A stretch of 21,092 nt of DNA from an uncultured Clostridia bacterium (GTDB lineage: Bacteria > Bacillota > Clostridia > TANB77 > CAG-508), in NCBI GenBank assembly GCA_934183045.1, contig CAKPRW010000019.1, positions 1-21,092 on the forward strand. The letters are read 5' to 3'. Positions 7,695-15,285 of this stretch are shown piece by piece; within the stretch, counting starts at the first letter, position 1; each line of letters begins with the position of its first letter. The notes beneath the pieces are model-generated. The model was not told the origin of the DNA. It searched no databases and saw nothing but the letters and a program-made list of their open reading frames with translations. The translations under genes and the position numbers were made by a program.

Positions 7695-8447
7695 TTAGAT
7701 TATTACATTAAATAAAGAGAAAACAAGATATGCTATAAAATAAATAGCTTCTATTGTTGCGAATTTTTTTACAAATTCTGAATTTTTTTCTACACCCAAA
7801 ATTGATTTAGTTGCAAAATACATAAGTATTATTGATATAACATTACATAGTTTAGCAAATGGTATAGTTACTAAAGAAATTTTAGTACTAAATACTGTTA
7901 ATAGATCTACAACCGATGCTAATGCTAATGGAATACTTGCAGCTATTACAACTGTTATTATAGTTGTTAATTGTTTTTTATTATTTTTGTTCAATAAGAA
8001 TATTATTAATGACATAACTAATATGCTTATGATTGGTGTAACACCAGCAATAAATATAGACCATAAAGCACCACCGATGTTTGAAAGTCCCCATATATGA
8101 TTAAATGAAAAACTTCTACTTACTAATTCTGCTATAACCCAGATTGCAAGTATAATTATTGCATAAGTTAAATATTTACCTGTATTTTTACTAACTATTT
8201 CTTGTATTGTTTCAAGAGGATTTTTAAACATCTCTTTTATAAATCCTTGTGTTCCAACACTATCTTTTTTTATGTCTACTTTCTTAATTGTATCTTTTAC
8301 TTGATTTACAGTATTAGCTGTTTCTTTTTTTAGTTCTTCTGATTTGTTATTTTTTTCTTCTTTTCCACTTTCTACTTTCTCTGTTTTAACTTTTTCATTT
8401 GCAACTTCTTTTTTTTCTTGTAATTCGTCTTTTTTGTTATCTTCCAT
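7695..8447 (-). CDS. Multi-pass membrane protein with charged N-terminal tail, possibly YIP1-like
   Basis: A 250-aa protein with two parts. Residues 1-70 are almost entirely Lys, Glu, Asn and Val in coiled-coil-like sequence, with no hydrophobic stretch. Residues ~90-250 contain about five membrane spans (for example YLTYAIIILAIWVIAELV and WSIFIAGVTPIISILVMSLI). The FKNPLETIQEI segment just before the first span, the overall span layout and the length resemble bacterial YIP1-domain proteins; I call this tentatively. The role is unknown. It follows pfkA by 58 bp and has a candidate promoter in that gap, so it may be transcribed both alone and by read-through. A TGGAGGT ribosome site precedes the ATG at 8447. 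Confidence 0.75.
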   Translation of the reverse strand: MEDNKKDELQEKKEVANEKVKTEKVESGKEEKNNKSEELKKETANTVNQVKDTIKKVDIKKDSVGTQGFIKEMFKNPLETIQEIVSKNTGKYLTYAIIILAIWVIAELVSRSFSFNHIWGLSNIGGALWSIFIAGVTPIISILVMSLIIFLLNKNNKKQLTTIITVVIAASIPLALASVVDLLTVFSTKISLVTIPFAKLCNVISIILMYFATKSILGVEKNSEFVKKFATIEAIYFIAYLVFSLFNVII

Positions 8448-8468
8448 TTTTTACCTCCATTATATTTT

Positions 8469-8497
8469 ATTATATTAATATTGAATATATTAATCAA
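8469..8497 (-). promoter_or_regulatory. Candidate promoter for the 250-aa membrane protein
   Basis: Minus strand: TTGATT (8492-8497), 17-bp spacer, TATAAT (8469-8474), 21 bp before the ATG. The short leader leaves room for little beyond the ribosome site. The region is very AT-rich, so chance matches are possible. Confidence 0.5.
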
Positions 8498-8505
8498 TTT
8501 TAAAT

Positions 8506-9651
8506 CTAATCACCTAGATTTATTCCTAAATTTCTTGCTGTTTTTACTAAATCGTCTTCCATTGTTACTTTTCTTATATTACTTTCTTGAGTATTTCCAG
8601 ATACTGCTCCTATTTGTGTATTTTGTCCTACAACATCTTCTAATGATACAGAATCTAATCTACCATTTTTTATAACTACTAATGTTCCAAATTTTTCTTC
8701 TAAAGCTAATTCCATTGCTTTTGTTCCATATTTTGAACATAATACTCTATCAAAAGCAGTTGGAGTTCCTCCTCTTTGCATATATCCTAAAGTTGTATTT
8801 CTAGCTTCTAATCCTGTTAATTCTTCTAATTGTCTAGCAACTATTTCACCTATTCCACCTAGTTTAGTATTATCTACTCCTGCTCCATTATTTCTTTGGT
8901 TTTTTACAGTAATATCTCCTCCTAGCGGTTTAGCTCCCTCTGCAACAACTACTACACTGAAATTTTTTCCTCTTTTCTTTCTGTTTTCTATTTTTTGTGC
9001 AACTCTTTTTATATCATATGGTATTTCAGGAATTAATGCAACATCTGCTCCTCCAGCAATTGAAGATTCTAGAGCAATCCACCCTGCATATCTTCCCATT
9101 ACTTCTAATACCATTATTCTATGATGAGTTTCACCTGTTGTGTGTAATCTATCTAATGCTTCCATTGCTACAGAAACTGCTGTATTGTATCCAAATGTAA
9201 TTTCTGTACAAGCAACATCATTATCTATAGTTTTAGGAACACCTATAACATTTACTCCTTTTGTTGAAAAATCTCTTGCTGATTTTTGAGTTCCGTCTCC
9301 TCCTAAAGTAAATATACAATCAAATCCAAATTCTTTTATATTTTCAATAGCTTTATCTGACATATCTTTATATTCAACAGATCCATCTTCATTAACTATT
9401 TTATAATTGAAAAGATTAGAGTTTGTAGAAGATCCTATAATAGATCCACCTTTTGGTAATATTCCAGTTGCTTCTCCATCTTGTGAAGTAGTTAACTTTT
9501 CGAAATCTTTTTTTAATAATCCATTATACCCTTCCATTATTCCGTAACATTCTACTCCATGATTTTCTGCTGTTTTAACAATAGCTCTAATTACTGCATT
9601 AAAGCCAGAAACGTCACCACCATTTGCTAATATTCCTACTTTTTTTACCAT
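8506..9651 (-). CDS. pfkA: 6-phosphofructokinase, group with GGDGT and PKTIDND
   Basis: A 381-aa phosphofructokinase, longer than the ~320-aa classic PfkA. It phosphorylates fructose 6-phosphate at C1, the committed step of glycolysis. Motifs: the N-terminal phosphate loop NGGDVSGFN (10-18), GGDGT (117-121), PKTIDND (139-145, catalytic Asp143) and MGRYAGW (185-191). Gly120 is the residue that normally marks ATP users (PPi enzymes carry Asp there), whereas Lys140 is typical of the PPi-type and mixed lineage (classic ATP enzymes have Gly). The expected use is therefore ATP with a PPi-lineage scaffold, but the donor is not settled. The usual Pro of GGDxPG is Ser15 here. An AGGAGGA ribosome site precedes ATG 9651. 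It has its own promoter and lies beyond the spoIIIA terminator. Confidence 0.93.
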   Translation of the reverse strand: MVKKVGILANGGDVSGFNAVIRAIVKTAENHGVECYGIMEGYNGLLKKDFEKLTTSQDGEATGILPKGGSIIGSSTNSNLFNYKIVNEDGSVEYKDMSDKAIENIKEFGFDCIFTLGGDGTQKSARDFSTKGVNVIGVPKTIDNDVACTEITFGYNTAVSVAMEALDRLHTTGETHHRIMVLEVMGRYAGWIALESSIAGGADVALIPEIPYDIKRVAQKIENRKKRGKNFSVVVVAEGAKPLGGDITVKNQRNNGAGVDNTKLGGIGEIVARQLEELTGLEARNTTLGYMQRGGTPTAFDRVLCSKYGTKAMELALEEKFGTLVVIKNGRLDSVSLEDVVGQNTQIGAVSGNTQESNIRKVTMEDDLVKTARNLGINLGD

Positions 9652-9693
9652 ATCTTCCTCCTATTATATATTTTCTCAACTTCTATTTTTATT

Positions 9694-9721
9694 ATTATAA
9701 CAATAAAATTTAAAAATACAA
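9694..9721 (-). promoter_or_regulatory. Promoter of the phosphofructokinase gene
   Basis: Minus strand: TTGTAT (9716-9721), 16-bp spacer, TATAAT (9694-9699) with an extended TGT, 42 bp before the ATG. It lies between the spoIIIA terminator and pfkA. Confidence 0.62.
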
Positions 9722-9758
9722 TATTTTTTTAAAAATTTGTATTTTGTTTTAAAAAAAT

Positions 9759-9795
9759 AAAAGTTGTGATCAACATAGTTAACTACACAACCTTT
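9759..9795 (-). terminator. Terminator of the spoIIIA operon
   Basis: Minus strand: a 10-bp outer stem AAAGGTTGTG/CACAACTTTT (one G-U pair) around a partly paired loop containing TAGTTAACTA. It is followed by TATTTTTTT and lies just after the spoIIIAH stop at 9803. Confidence 0.75.
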
Positions 9796-9802
9796 ATTTT
9801 TA

Positions 9803-10513
9803 TTATTTATTTGAAATATGAATATTTTCAATTTTTGCATTCATTTCTCTCGAAATGATATTTTGTATTTGTGCAACTTCATCTTGTTTTATCTCTGAAG
9901 CAGCTATTATAACACTAATACTTTCTCCATTTACAAATATCACGCTATTATTAAATCCCTTTGTTTTTATTAAATTCTCACAAATCATAATACTATTTTT
10001 TGTATCATTTATTTTAGTAATTTCCTGAGTCGCTGACTGTTTCTGAGTTTCAAGCGAATTATCACTATTTAGAATTTTTTCATATGTTTCTATCATTTGG
10101 GAATACATTGTATCTCTTTCTAATTTTGATTTAGTAAAATAGTCATCAACATTATTGCTATTGGTTTCTACTGAATTATTTGAATTCAAGTTAGTATCTG
10201 CTTGATTTTGATCATTTGCCTCACTGCTAGTTGTGGTATTTGTAGTATTTTCAACATTTATATTATCTGTTTGACTTACTGTATTTGTTGAGTTATCTCC
10301 TGTTGTATTATTTTCAGATACTATATCGTTACTACTTACTAGTTTTGCATCACCTATATCCGCTAATTGACTGTCATCCTTAGATTCCATTTGCATACTA
10401 GTCTCAACAGAACTTTTTAAATCATCATTTGTAGTATAATTTAAATATCCTGCTGTAACTAACATTAATGCTATAACATATATAATTATTTGATTTTTCT
10501 TAAATAATTTCAT
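9803..10513 (-). CDS. spoIIIAH: Stage III sporulation protein AH
   Basis: Mother-cell half of the SpoIIIAH-SpoIIQ channel that joins mother cell and forespore. One N-terminal membrane span (NQIIIYVIALMLVTAGYLNY) is followed by an Asn/Thr/Asp-rich linker of about 90 residues. The conserved YscJ/FliF-like ring domain starts at YFTKSKLERDTMYSQMIETY and ends at IENIHISNK. The ring domain is the part expected to bind SpoIIQ across the intermembrane space. I place the start at ATG 10513 (236 aa), because the GGAGG ribosome site lies 8 nt upstream; an in-frame ATG at 10528 would place that site inside the gene. It is the last gene of the operon, 33 bp after spoIIIAG. Confidence 0.93.
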   Translation of the reverse strand: MKLFKKNQIIIYVIALMLVTAGYLNYTTNDDLKSSVETSMQMESKDDSQLADIGDAKLVSSNDIVSENNTTGDNSTNTVSQTDNINVENTTNTTTSSEANDQNQADTNLNSNNSVETNSNNVDDYFTKSKLERDTMYSQMIETYEKILNSDNSLETQKQSATQEITKINDTKNSIMICENLIKTKGFNNSVIFVNGESISVIIAASEIKQDEVAQIQNIISREMNAKIENIHISNK

Positions 10514-10546
10514 AACATTTTCCTCCACATGTTTATCATTTTCTTA

Positions 10547-11161
10547 TTAATTCATCTCAAAAACTTGTATTTTATGTGTTGCAAGTCCTGTAACAGCTTC
10601 AACTGCTTGTATTATATTTGCTTTTGTATCTGCATTATTGGCCCCTTTAGCAGTAACTACAGCTCCTTCTATTTTAGGCTGAATTACTTTTTTGGTTATA
10701 GGTATTTTTTCTCCATTTTCTTCTTTATAAATTATATCTTTTTGAGAATCTGTCTCTTGAATCTTTCTTGTCCCTCCAGATGTATCACTTTCTTCTGTAC
10801 TACTCACTTTAGAATTTTCATTATACATTGCTACCACTTCACTTGATTCTGAATAATTAATACATACTTTAACTTCTCCTACTCCTTGAATTTTCTTTAG
10901 AATTTGTTCTAATTTTTCTTCTAGATTATTTTCTTCTGAGCTGTTTGAATCTACTTCATTTATATTAGTCGCAAGTTTTTTTGAATTAGTATTATTTTCT
11001 GTTTTTACAGTAGTCTTTTTTCCATTCAAAATCACATTTATTACTACAATTGTAATTATTAGAATAATAACAAAAAACACCAAATTTTCTATTTTCTTTT
11101 TGTCTGTTCCTCCATTTTCTTCTGAACTATTAACAATTTTCTTTAGTTTATCTCTAAACAT
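10547..11161 (-). CDS. spoIIIAG: Stage III sporulation protein AG
   Basis: A 204-aa single-span protein of the engulfment channel. A cytoplasmic N-terminus (MFRDKLKKIVNSSEENGG) leads to one membrane segment at about 27-46 (LVFFVIILIITIVVINVILN), then a ring-building domain: LEQILKKIQGVGEVKVCINYS, a Ser/Glu/Thr-rich insertion, and a closing segment with GAVVTAKGANNADTKANI and HKIQVFEMN. In the family this domain forms a large multimeric ring in the intermembrane space. The GAGGTGA ribosome site and start codon lie inside the end of spoIIIAF: the genes overlap by 19 bp, which suggests translational coupling. Length is slightly shorter than the roughly 230 aa of Bacillus subtilis. Confidence 0.95.
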   Translation of the reverse strand: MFRDKLKKIVNSSEENGGTDKKKIENLVFFVIILIITIVVINVILNGKKTTVKTENNTNSKKLATNINEVDSNSSEENNLEEKLEQILKKIQGVGEVKVCINYSESSEVVAMYNENSKVSSTEESDTSGGTRKIQETDSQKDIIYKEENGEKIPITKKVIQPKIEGAVVTAKGANNADTKANIIQAVEAVTGLATHKIQVFEMN

Positions 11162-11772
11162 TTTTCACTCACCTCATATTCTTCTATTAAAAATTTTTTA
11201 ATATTTTGAATTTCTGCTTTGCTTATATTTTCATCTTTTTTACTTTCTTTGTTTTCCTTATTTTTATCTATAGCAGTATTTATTGTTTTAATTTTTTGTA
11301 TTTCAGTCACGATTTTATTTTCAACATTATTATCATTTGTGTTTTCTGTATTTTCTTCTCCTCTTTTTACCTTTAATTTGATTTTTGTTATTTTTGTATC
11401 TTCTTCATTATCAGCTATTTGTGCATTAACTTTACAACTTTCAACCTTATAACCTTTTTCTTTTATCTTTTTTGTAACATCTTTTTCTAATTCTTCTATG
11501 TATAATTCCTCTATTCTTTTATTCATCGAACTTTGATTTACATCTGACGAACTTGTTTGACTTGTTGCATAACTTTCTAAATCTATTTGATTTACATCCA
11601 ATAAATTTTTATTTTCTATTACTGGTGATATTATGTTGAATATAATATATATTCCCATTACCATTCTTATATATTTTTTTGTTTTGTTATTAGGTAAAAG
11701 CATTTCTAAAATCGACACTACTATAATTGCTAACCCTAGATTTTTTGCCCAAGAGCTAAAAAAATTAATCAT
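11143..11772 (-). CDS. spoIIIAF: Stage III sporulation protein AF
   Basis: A 209-aa channel component with two N-terminal membrane spans (LGLAIIVVSILEMLLP and the segment containing VMGIYIIFNIISPVIEN). The conserved signature LPNNKTKKYIRMVMGIYIIF lies between and within them. The soluble C-terminal region is unusually rich in Lys, Glu and Asn and ends in a short alpha-beta domain (IKKFLIEEYEVSEKCLEIN). Related SpoIIIAF proteins have a ring-type fold there. The start at 11772 follows an AGGGGA ribosome site and lies 12 bp after the spoIIIAE stop. It overlaps spoIIIAG. Function within the channel is inferred from the operon and family. Confidence 0.92.
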   Translation of the reverse strand: MINFFSSWAKNLGLAIIVVSILEMLLPNNKTKKYIRMVMGIYIIFNIISPVIENKNLLDVNQIDLESYATSQTSSSDVNQSSMNKRIEELYIEELEKDVTKKIKEKGYKVESCKVNAQIADNEEDTKITKIKLKVKRGEENTENTNDNNVENKIVTEIQKIKTINTAIDKNKENKESKKDENISKAEIQNIKKFLIEEYEVSEKCLEIN

Positions 11773-11784
11773 TATATGTATCCC

Positions 11785-12936
11785 CTATCTATACATCATT
11801 CCACTATTGGATATTTTTAGAACAAGTGCTGTTCCTATAATTAGCATAAAGGATAATGATGATAATATAGCCAATAAAATTTTGAAGACGTCACCTACTT
11901 GTTCTAATAAACTAACTATTTTTCCATCTGCTATTGGTTCTGCTACTGCAGAAAGCAGTTTGTAAGAAATTGTTAATATTGTTAATTTTAAAATAGGCAT
12001 TATGCATATTCCTATTACTATTACCACTCCTACTAATCCAACTGCATTTTTTAGAACTACTCCACATCCTAAAACAGTATCTACTGCATCACCTAATATT
12101 TTTCCAACTACTGGTATTGCAGAACTAACAATTGCTTTTGTGGTTTTTGCTGTTATTCCATCTACACTACTTGACATTGTTCCTTCTAATGAAACTACTC
12201 CTACAAATATTGTTAATATAATTCCTAGAAACCATACTATTCCTGATTTCAAAAATTTTGATAATTTTTCTACTTGCACTTGATCCGATATTTTTGAAAT
12301 TATTATTAGACTTGTAAATATTAGAACTAATGGTATTATTATGTCTTGTATTGTATTACCAACAAACTGTATCATAAATAATATAATGGGTTCCAACATT
12401 CCACTTGTCGCTATACTGCCTGTATACATCATCAGAGTTATCAGAAGCGGTACTAACATATTCATAAATGCTACCAAATTAGTACATGTATCTTGTACCA
12501 TTTTCACAATTTCAGTTAAATTGGTCATTATTATAGTTACAATCAATATATATTGTACATAATAAATCAATTTAGAAATACCATCATTTTCTAAACTATC
12601 ACTAATAGATTTTAAAACACTATGTATTACTATAATTACCAAAATGCTTCCTATAGCTTTCATTCCTGAAACAACTTCTGTCCCAAGTAAATTTATAACT
12701 CTTTTATATAAAGTTGAATTATCAACATTTCCCTTAATTGCATCATTAAAAATATTATTTATATCAATTCCTTCAAAAAATTCACCTGTATATTCTTTAG
12801 AATTATTAATAAACTCTTGAACTCCAAACTCTTCTTGTTGATCTTTTATAGTATCATCAGTCTGATTCGAATATACAAAATTATTAAAACAAACAATCAT
12901 TATTGTTATAAGGAAAATTTTTATAATCCTTTTCAT
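11785..12936 (-). CDS. spoIIIAE: Stage III sporulation protein AE
   Basis: A 383-aa polytopic membrane protein, the largest spoIIIA product, close to the usual ~400 aa. An N-terminal signal-like segment (IIKIFLITIMIVCFNNFVYS) is followed by an extracellular acidic stretch and about seven or eight hydrophobic spans. The conserved middle is easy to see: MVPLLITLMMYTGSIATSGM, then VSLEGTMSSSVDGITAKTTKAIVSSAIPVVGKILGDAVDTVLGC in sequence, then a final GDVFKILLAILSSLSFM. It is thought to form part of the transport platform of the mother cell-forespore feeding channel. The start at 12936 follows an AAAGGAG ribosome site, 14 bp after spoIIIAD. Confidence 0.95.
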   Translation of the reverse strand: MKRIIKIFLITIMIVCFNNFVYSNQTDDTIKDQQEEFGVQEFINNSKEYTGEFFEGIDINNIFNDAIKGNVDNSTLYKRVINLLGTEVVSGMKAIGSILVIIVIHSVLKSISDSLENDGISKLIYYVQYILIVTIIMTNLTEIVKMVQDTCTNLVAFMNMLVPLLITLMMYTGSIATSGMLEPIILFMIQFVGNTIQDIIIPLVLIFTSLIIISKISDQVQVEKLSKFLKSGIVWFLGIILTIFVGVVSLEGTMSSSVDGITAKTTKAIVSSAIPVVGKILGDAVDTVLGCGVVLKNAVGLVGVVIVIGICIMPILKLTILTISYKLLSAVAEPIADGKIVSLLEQVGDVFKILLAILSSLSFMLIIGTALVLKISNSGMMYR

Positions 12937-12950
12937 TTGTAACTCCTTTG

Positions 12951-13337
12951 CTATGGTAAAACCTTCAAAATAACCTCCAATAAACTTGAAATAATGGGAA
13001 TTGACATAGAAATTATAATAATTTTACTTCCTATTTCTATTTTACTTGCAATAGCACCTTCCCCTGAATCCTTACAAATACTCACAGCAAACTCTGAAAG
13101 TAGTGCAATACCCGTTATTTTTATGAGTAATGTTAAAAAAGTACCATTAATCGATGCCTTGTCTGCCAAAGATTGCAGCAAATTAATAATACCAGTCAAC
13201 TTGTCCACAATCAAAATCAAAATAAGAACACCTGTGAGCAAACTAATATATATTGCAAACTCAGGCCTATATTGCTTCAAAATAATAATTATTATCAAAG
13301 CAACCAAAGCAACTCCTATAATCTTTATAATTTCCAT
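12951..13337 (-). CDS. spoIIIAD: Stage III sporulation protein AD
   Basis: A 128-aa membrane protein with four hydrophobic spans, close to the family length of about 130. It begins MEIIKIIGVALVALIII and has the conserved polar turn KQYRPEFAIYISL, then SEFAVSICKDSGEGAIASKIE, and the terminal SLLEVILKVLP. SpoIIIAC and SpoIIIAD resemble each other and small export-apparatus membrane proteins, and act in the same channel. I choose ATG 13337 because GGAGG lies 4-5 nt upstream; an in-frame ATG at 13352 would leave no ribosome site. Unusually, 131-146 bp of non-coding repeat-like DNA separate it from spoIIIAC. Confidence 0.94.
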   Translation of the reverse strand: MEIIKIIGVALVALIIIIILKQYRPEFAIYISLLTGVLILILIVDKLTGIINLLQSLADKASINGTFLTLLIKITGIALLSEFAVSICKDSGEGAIASKIEIGSKIIIISMSIPIISSLLEVILKVLP

Positions 13338-13352
13338 GATTCCTCCGTTCAT

Positions 13353-13483
13353 AGGGACGCGCCCCTTGATCGTAAAAATAATTAAATATGTTTTTTCTAA
13401 TAACTACTAATTTGTTGCTTACTAGAAATATTATGAAAAATTGTCAAAAAGACCCGGCCCTCTTGGCAACTATTGGCAATTAG
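13353..13483. repeat. 131-bp GC-rich insert between spoIIIAC and spoIIIAD, possible decayed mobile repeat
   Basis: This gap breaks a pair of genes that normally lie almost end to end. It contains two GC-rich cores foreign to the local base composition: GGGACGCGCCCC at about 13357-13368, and GACCCGGCCC (13451-13460). The second is flanked by an imperfect inverted repeat (TTGTCAAAAAGA before, TCTTGGCAA after). The middle is very AT-rich. It contains ACTAATTTGTTGC, which can partly pair with GGCAATTAGT near the right end. No ORF, promoter or clear terminator is present. It looks like a non-autonomous element or its remnant; the reading as mobile DNA is inference. Confidence 0.6.
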
Positions 13484-13678
13484 TTATAAATTAAAAATGG
13501 TTCTTACTGTGTCAAATAAACTGCTTATTTCTTTGATTACCATTGTTAAGACTATAACTAATCCTGCAAGTGTTGTCATCATTGCTTGATCTTCTCTTCC
13601 AGCTCTTACTAAAACTTGATGTAAAACTGCTACTAGTATTCCTATTGCCGCTATTTTAAATAATAAGTTAATGTCCAT
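13484..13678 (-). CDS. spoIIIAC: Stage III sporulation protein AC
   Basis: A 64-aa protein with two membrane spans, the usual size. The conserved features are INLLFKIAAIGILVAVLHQV, the polar loop RAGREDQAMMTTLAG, and IVLTMVIKEISSLFDTVRTIF. It belongs to the membrane part of the SpoIIIA channel together with SpoIIIAD, to which it is related. The start at 13678 is preceded by AAAGGA at a rather long distance. It lies 39 bp after spoIIIAB. Confidence 0.95.
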   Translation of the reverse strand: MDINLLFKIAAIGILVAVLHQVLVRAGREDQAMMTTLAGLVIVLTMVIKEISSLFDTVRTIFNL

Positions 13679-13717
13679 TCTTCTGTTTTCCTTTCTTTTT
13701 ACAATTAGTTTTATTTC

Positions 13718-14227
13718 TTAACATAAGATTATTGCTATTGCTAATCCTATGGTTGTTCCTAGTCTACTGTATAGTTTTTCATTTTTGTTTTTTTCTTCTC
13801 TCGCCTCTTTTATTTGTGCTTCTAAGAAGTTTTGTGTTATTTCTATTTGACTAATTTGTCCTTCACTATCTGTTTGTCCAAGTAATTTGGATAATGTTTT
13901 TAATATGTATTTGTCTTCTTGTTTTAAGTTTGTATTGCATTCTTCTATTGCTTGGTCCCATGATGTATTTGCATTGTTATCGACCATTTTTTCTTTTGCT
14001 AAAAGAAATATATTTCCAATGTTTTTATTGGTTCCCTTTGATATTTCTTCAAAAATTTCTGGTATTGGTTCATATGTGAATTTTATTTTAGATTTAAATA
14101 TGTTTAAACTACTATTCATTGCTTCTAATTCTTCTAATCTATATAAATATTTTTTTGATAAAAATCTTCCTATTAGACTTGAAAATAATAATATTAAAAA
14201 TAGTATAAAATATTTAATAATTTGCAT
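13718..14227 (-). CDS. spoIIIAB: Stage III sporulation protein AB
   Basis: A 169-aa protein with one hydrophobic segment at each end (YFILFLILLFSSLIGRF and LGTTIGLAIAIILC) and a helical, charged middle. It resembles a shortened type II secretion GspF/PilC platform protein. Family motifs visible are KKYLYRLEELEAM, FTYEPIPEIFEEIS, and LGQTDSEGQISQI. It would be the membrane partner of the SpoIIIAA ATPase. I choose ATG 14227, with AAGG 8 nt upstream; a GTG three codons earlier (14236) is possible. It follows the stop of the reconstructed spoIIIAA by about 64 bp. The gene is intact even though its ATPase partner is not. Confidence 0.93.
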   Translation of the reverse strand: MQIIKYFILFLILLFSSLIGRFLSKKYLYRLEELEAMNSSLNIFKSKIKFTYEPIPEIFEEISKGTNKNIGNIFLLAKEKMVDNNANTSWDQAIEECNTNLKQEDKYILKTLSKLLGQTDSEGQISQIEITQNFLEAQIKEAREEKNKNEKLYSRLGTTIGLAIAIILC

Positions 14228-14291
14228 ATTATACACCTTGTCCTTTTTATTTTTTATATTATATGCATGTTAAAATGTTTTAGAACCATTT

Positions 14292-15163
14292 TTATATAAA
14301 TATTATTTTTTCTATTTGTTTTGTTTCTATTAACTTGTTTACTTCATTATTGCTTTTTACGTCTTCCATGGTTTTACCATGCATTGTAAAGATTCCCTTA
14401 ACACCAGAAGTTATAGCTTCTCCGAATTGCTTGCACATCTTCTTTTGAGCCTATTTCATCACATGCAATAACCTCAGGCGCCATTGATCTAATTAGCATC
14501 CTCATTCCTTTTGCCTTAGATATGTTTTCAATTACATCTGTTCTTATTCCCACATCATTTTGAGGAACTCCCATATACATTGCTGCAATTTCTCCTCTTT
14601 CATCTACTACTCCGGCATGTTTTTCCTTTAAAATCCAACTCTTCTATTCCATTGCTTATTCTTCTAATTGCATCTCTTAAAATTGTAGTTTTTCCCTTTC
14701 CCGGTGGAGATACAATTAAACTTGTATAAATGTTATTGTCTTCTTTGTTTATAATTTGTCCTAATATTTTGTTGCTACAATTTAAGACTTCTCTAGCTAT
14801 TCTAAAATTCAAACTTGTTACATATTTTAAATTTATAACTTTGTTATTTTCAGTTACTGCTGTACCTGTTATTCCGACTCTATGTCCACCTTTGACTGTT
14901 ATGAATCCATCACATATCTGATTTTTATATGCATATATTGAATTATTACATAATTTTTCTAATATTTGTAAAATCTCTGATTGGTTTACTGTATATTCAA
15001 TCAAAATGTCTGCATTACTCAGTTTCAATAAAATTGGTCTGTTAACACGTATTCTAATTTCTTGTATTGTATTTTCTATTTGAGTATTTTGTTCTAAAGT
15101 GTACAGCAAAATATTATATATATTATTAGGGAAATATTTTAATATCTCTTCAAATTTATTCAT
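14292..15163 (-). pseudogene. spoIIIAA: spoIIIAA ATPase gene broken by two net +1 frameshifts
   Basis: First gene of the operon, encoding the secretion-ATPase-like motor of the engulfment channel. Frame 1 (ATG 15163, GAGG upstream) gives MNKFEEILKYF through GGHRVGITGTAV to the Walker A loop SPPGKGKTTILRD, then goes out of frame after DFKGKT and stops at 14600. The next frame resumes with VVDERGEIAAMYMGVPQNDV, then IRSMAPEVIACDEIGSKEDV (Walker B), and is lost after QAI. It would stop at 14398. The third frame continues EAITSGVKGIFTMHGKTMED and ends at 14292. The shifts map to about 14612-14618 (ACATGCCGG, one base too many) and 14421-14424 (CGGA where three bases are expected). Neither is in a homopolymer run. 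Reconstructed length is about 289 aa, slightly short at the C-terminus. Either a true pseudogene or assembly errors. Confidence 0.88.
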
Positions 15164-15240
15164 TTTGTTAACCTCACACATTATTTATTTTTTAGTACAA
15201 TCTAATCTTTTTTATCTTGTACATATCAAATGGCAAGAAA

Positions 15241-15268
15241 AAAAAGCATATAATATTATATGCTTTTT
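15241..15268 (-). terminator. Terminator after the 552-aa gene
   Basis: A perfect 28-nt palindrome (14-nt arms, AAAAAGCATATAAT and its complement) lies between the 552-aa gene and spoIIIAA. On the minus strand it runs into a further run of T (TTTCTTGCC after the arm). It separates the yebC unit from the spoIIIA operon. Confidence 0.8.
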
Positions 15269-15285
15269 AGATATTATTAGAACTT

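Noticed and set aside
12994..13410. Plus-strand frame of 138 codons over spoIIIAD
   Set aside because: It is a shadow of spoIIIAD, with no ribosome site and no recognisable protein.
14398..14580. The 60-codon frame as a separate small gene
   Set aside because: Its peptide (GVPQNDVGIRTDV, IRSMAPEVIACDEIGS) is the Walker B half of SpoIIIAA and aligns directly after the interrupted upstream frame, so it is part of one broken gene.
14421..14618. Programmed ribosomal frameshifting in spoIIIAA
   Set aside because: There is no slippery heptamer, no poly-A/T run and no downstream stimulatory structure at either site. Two shifts in one gene are also not known for this family.
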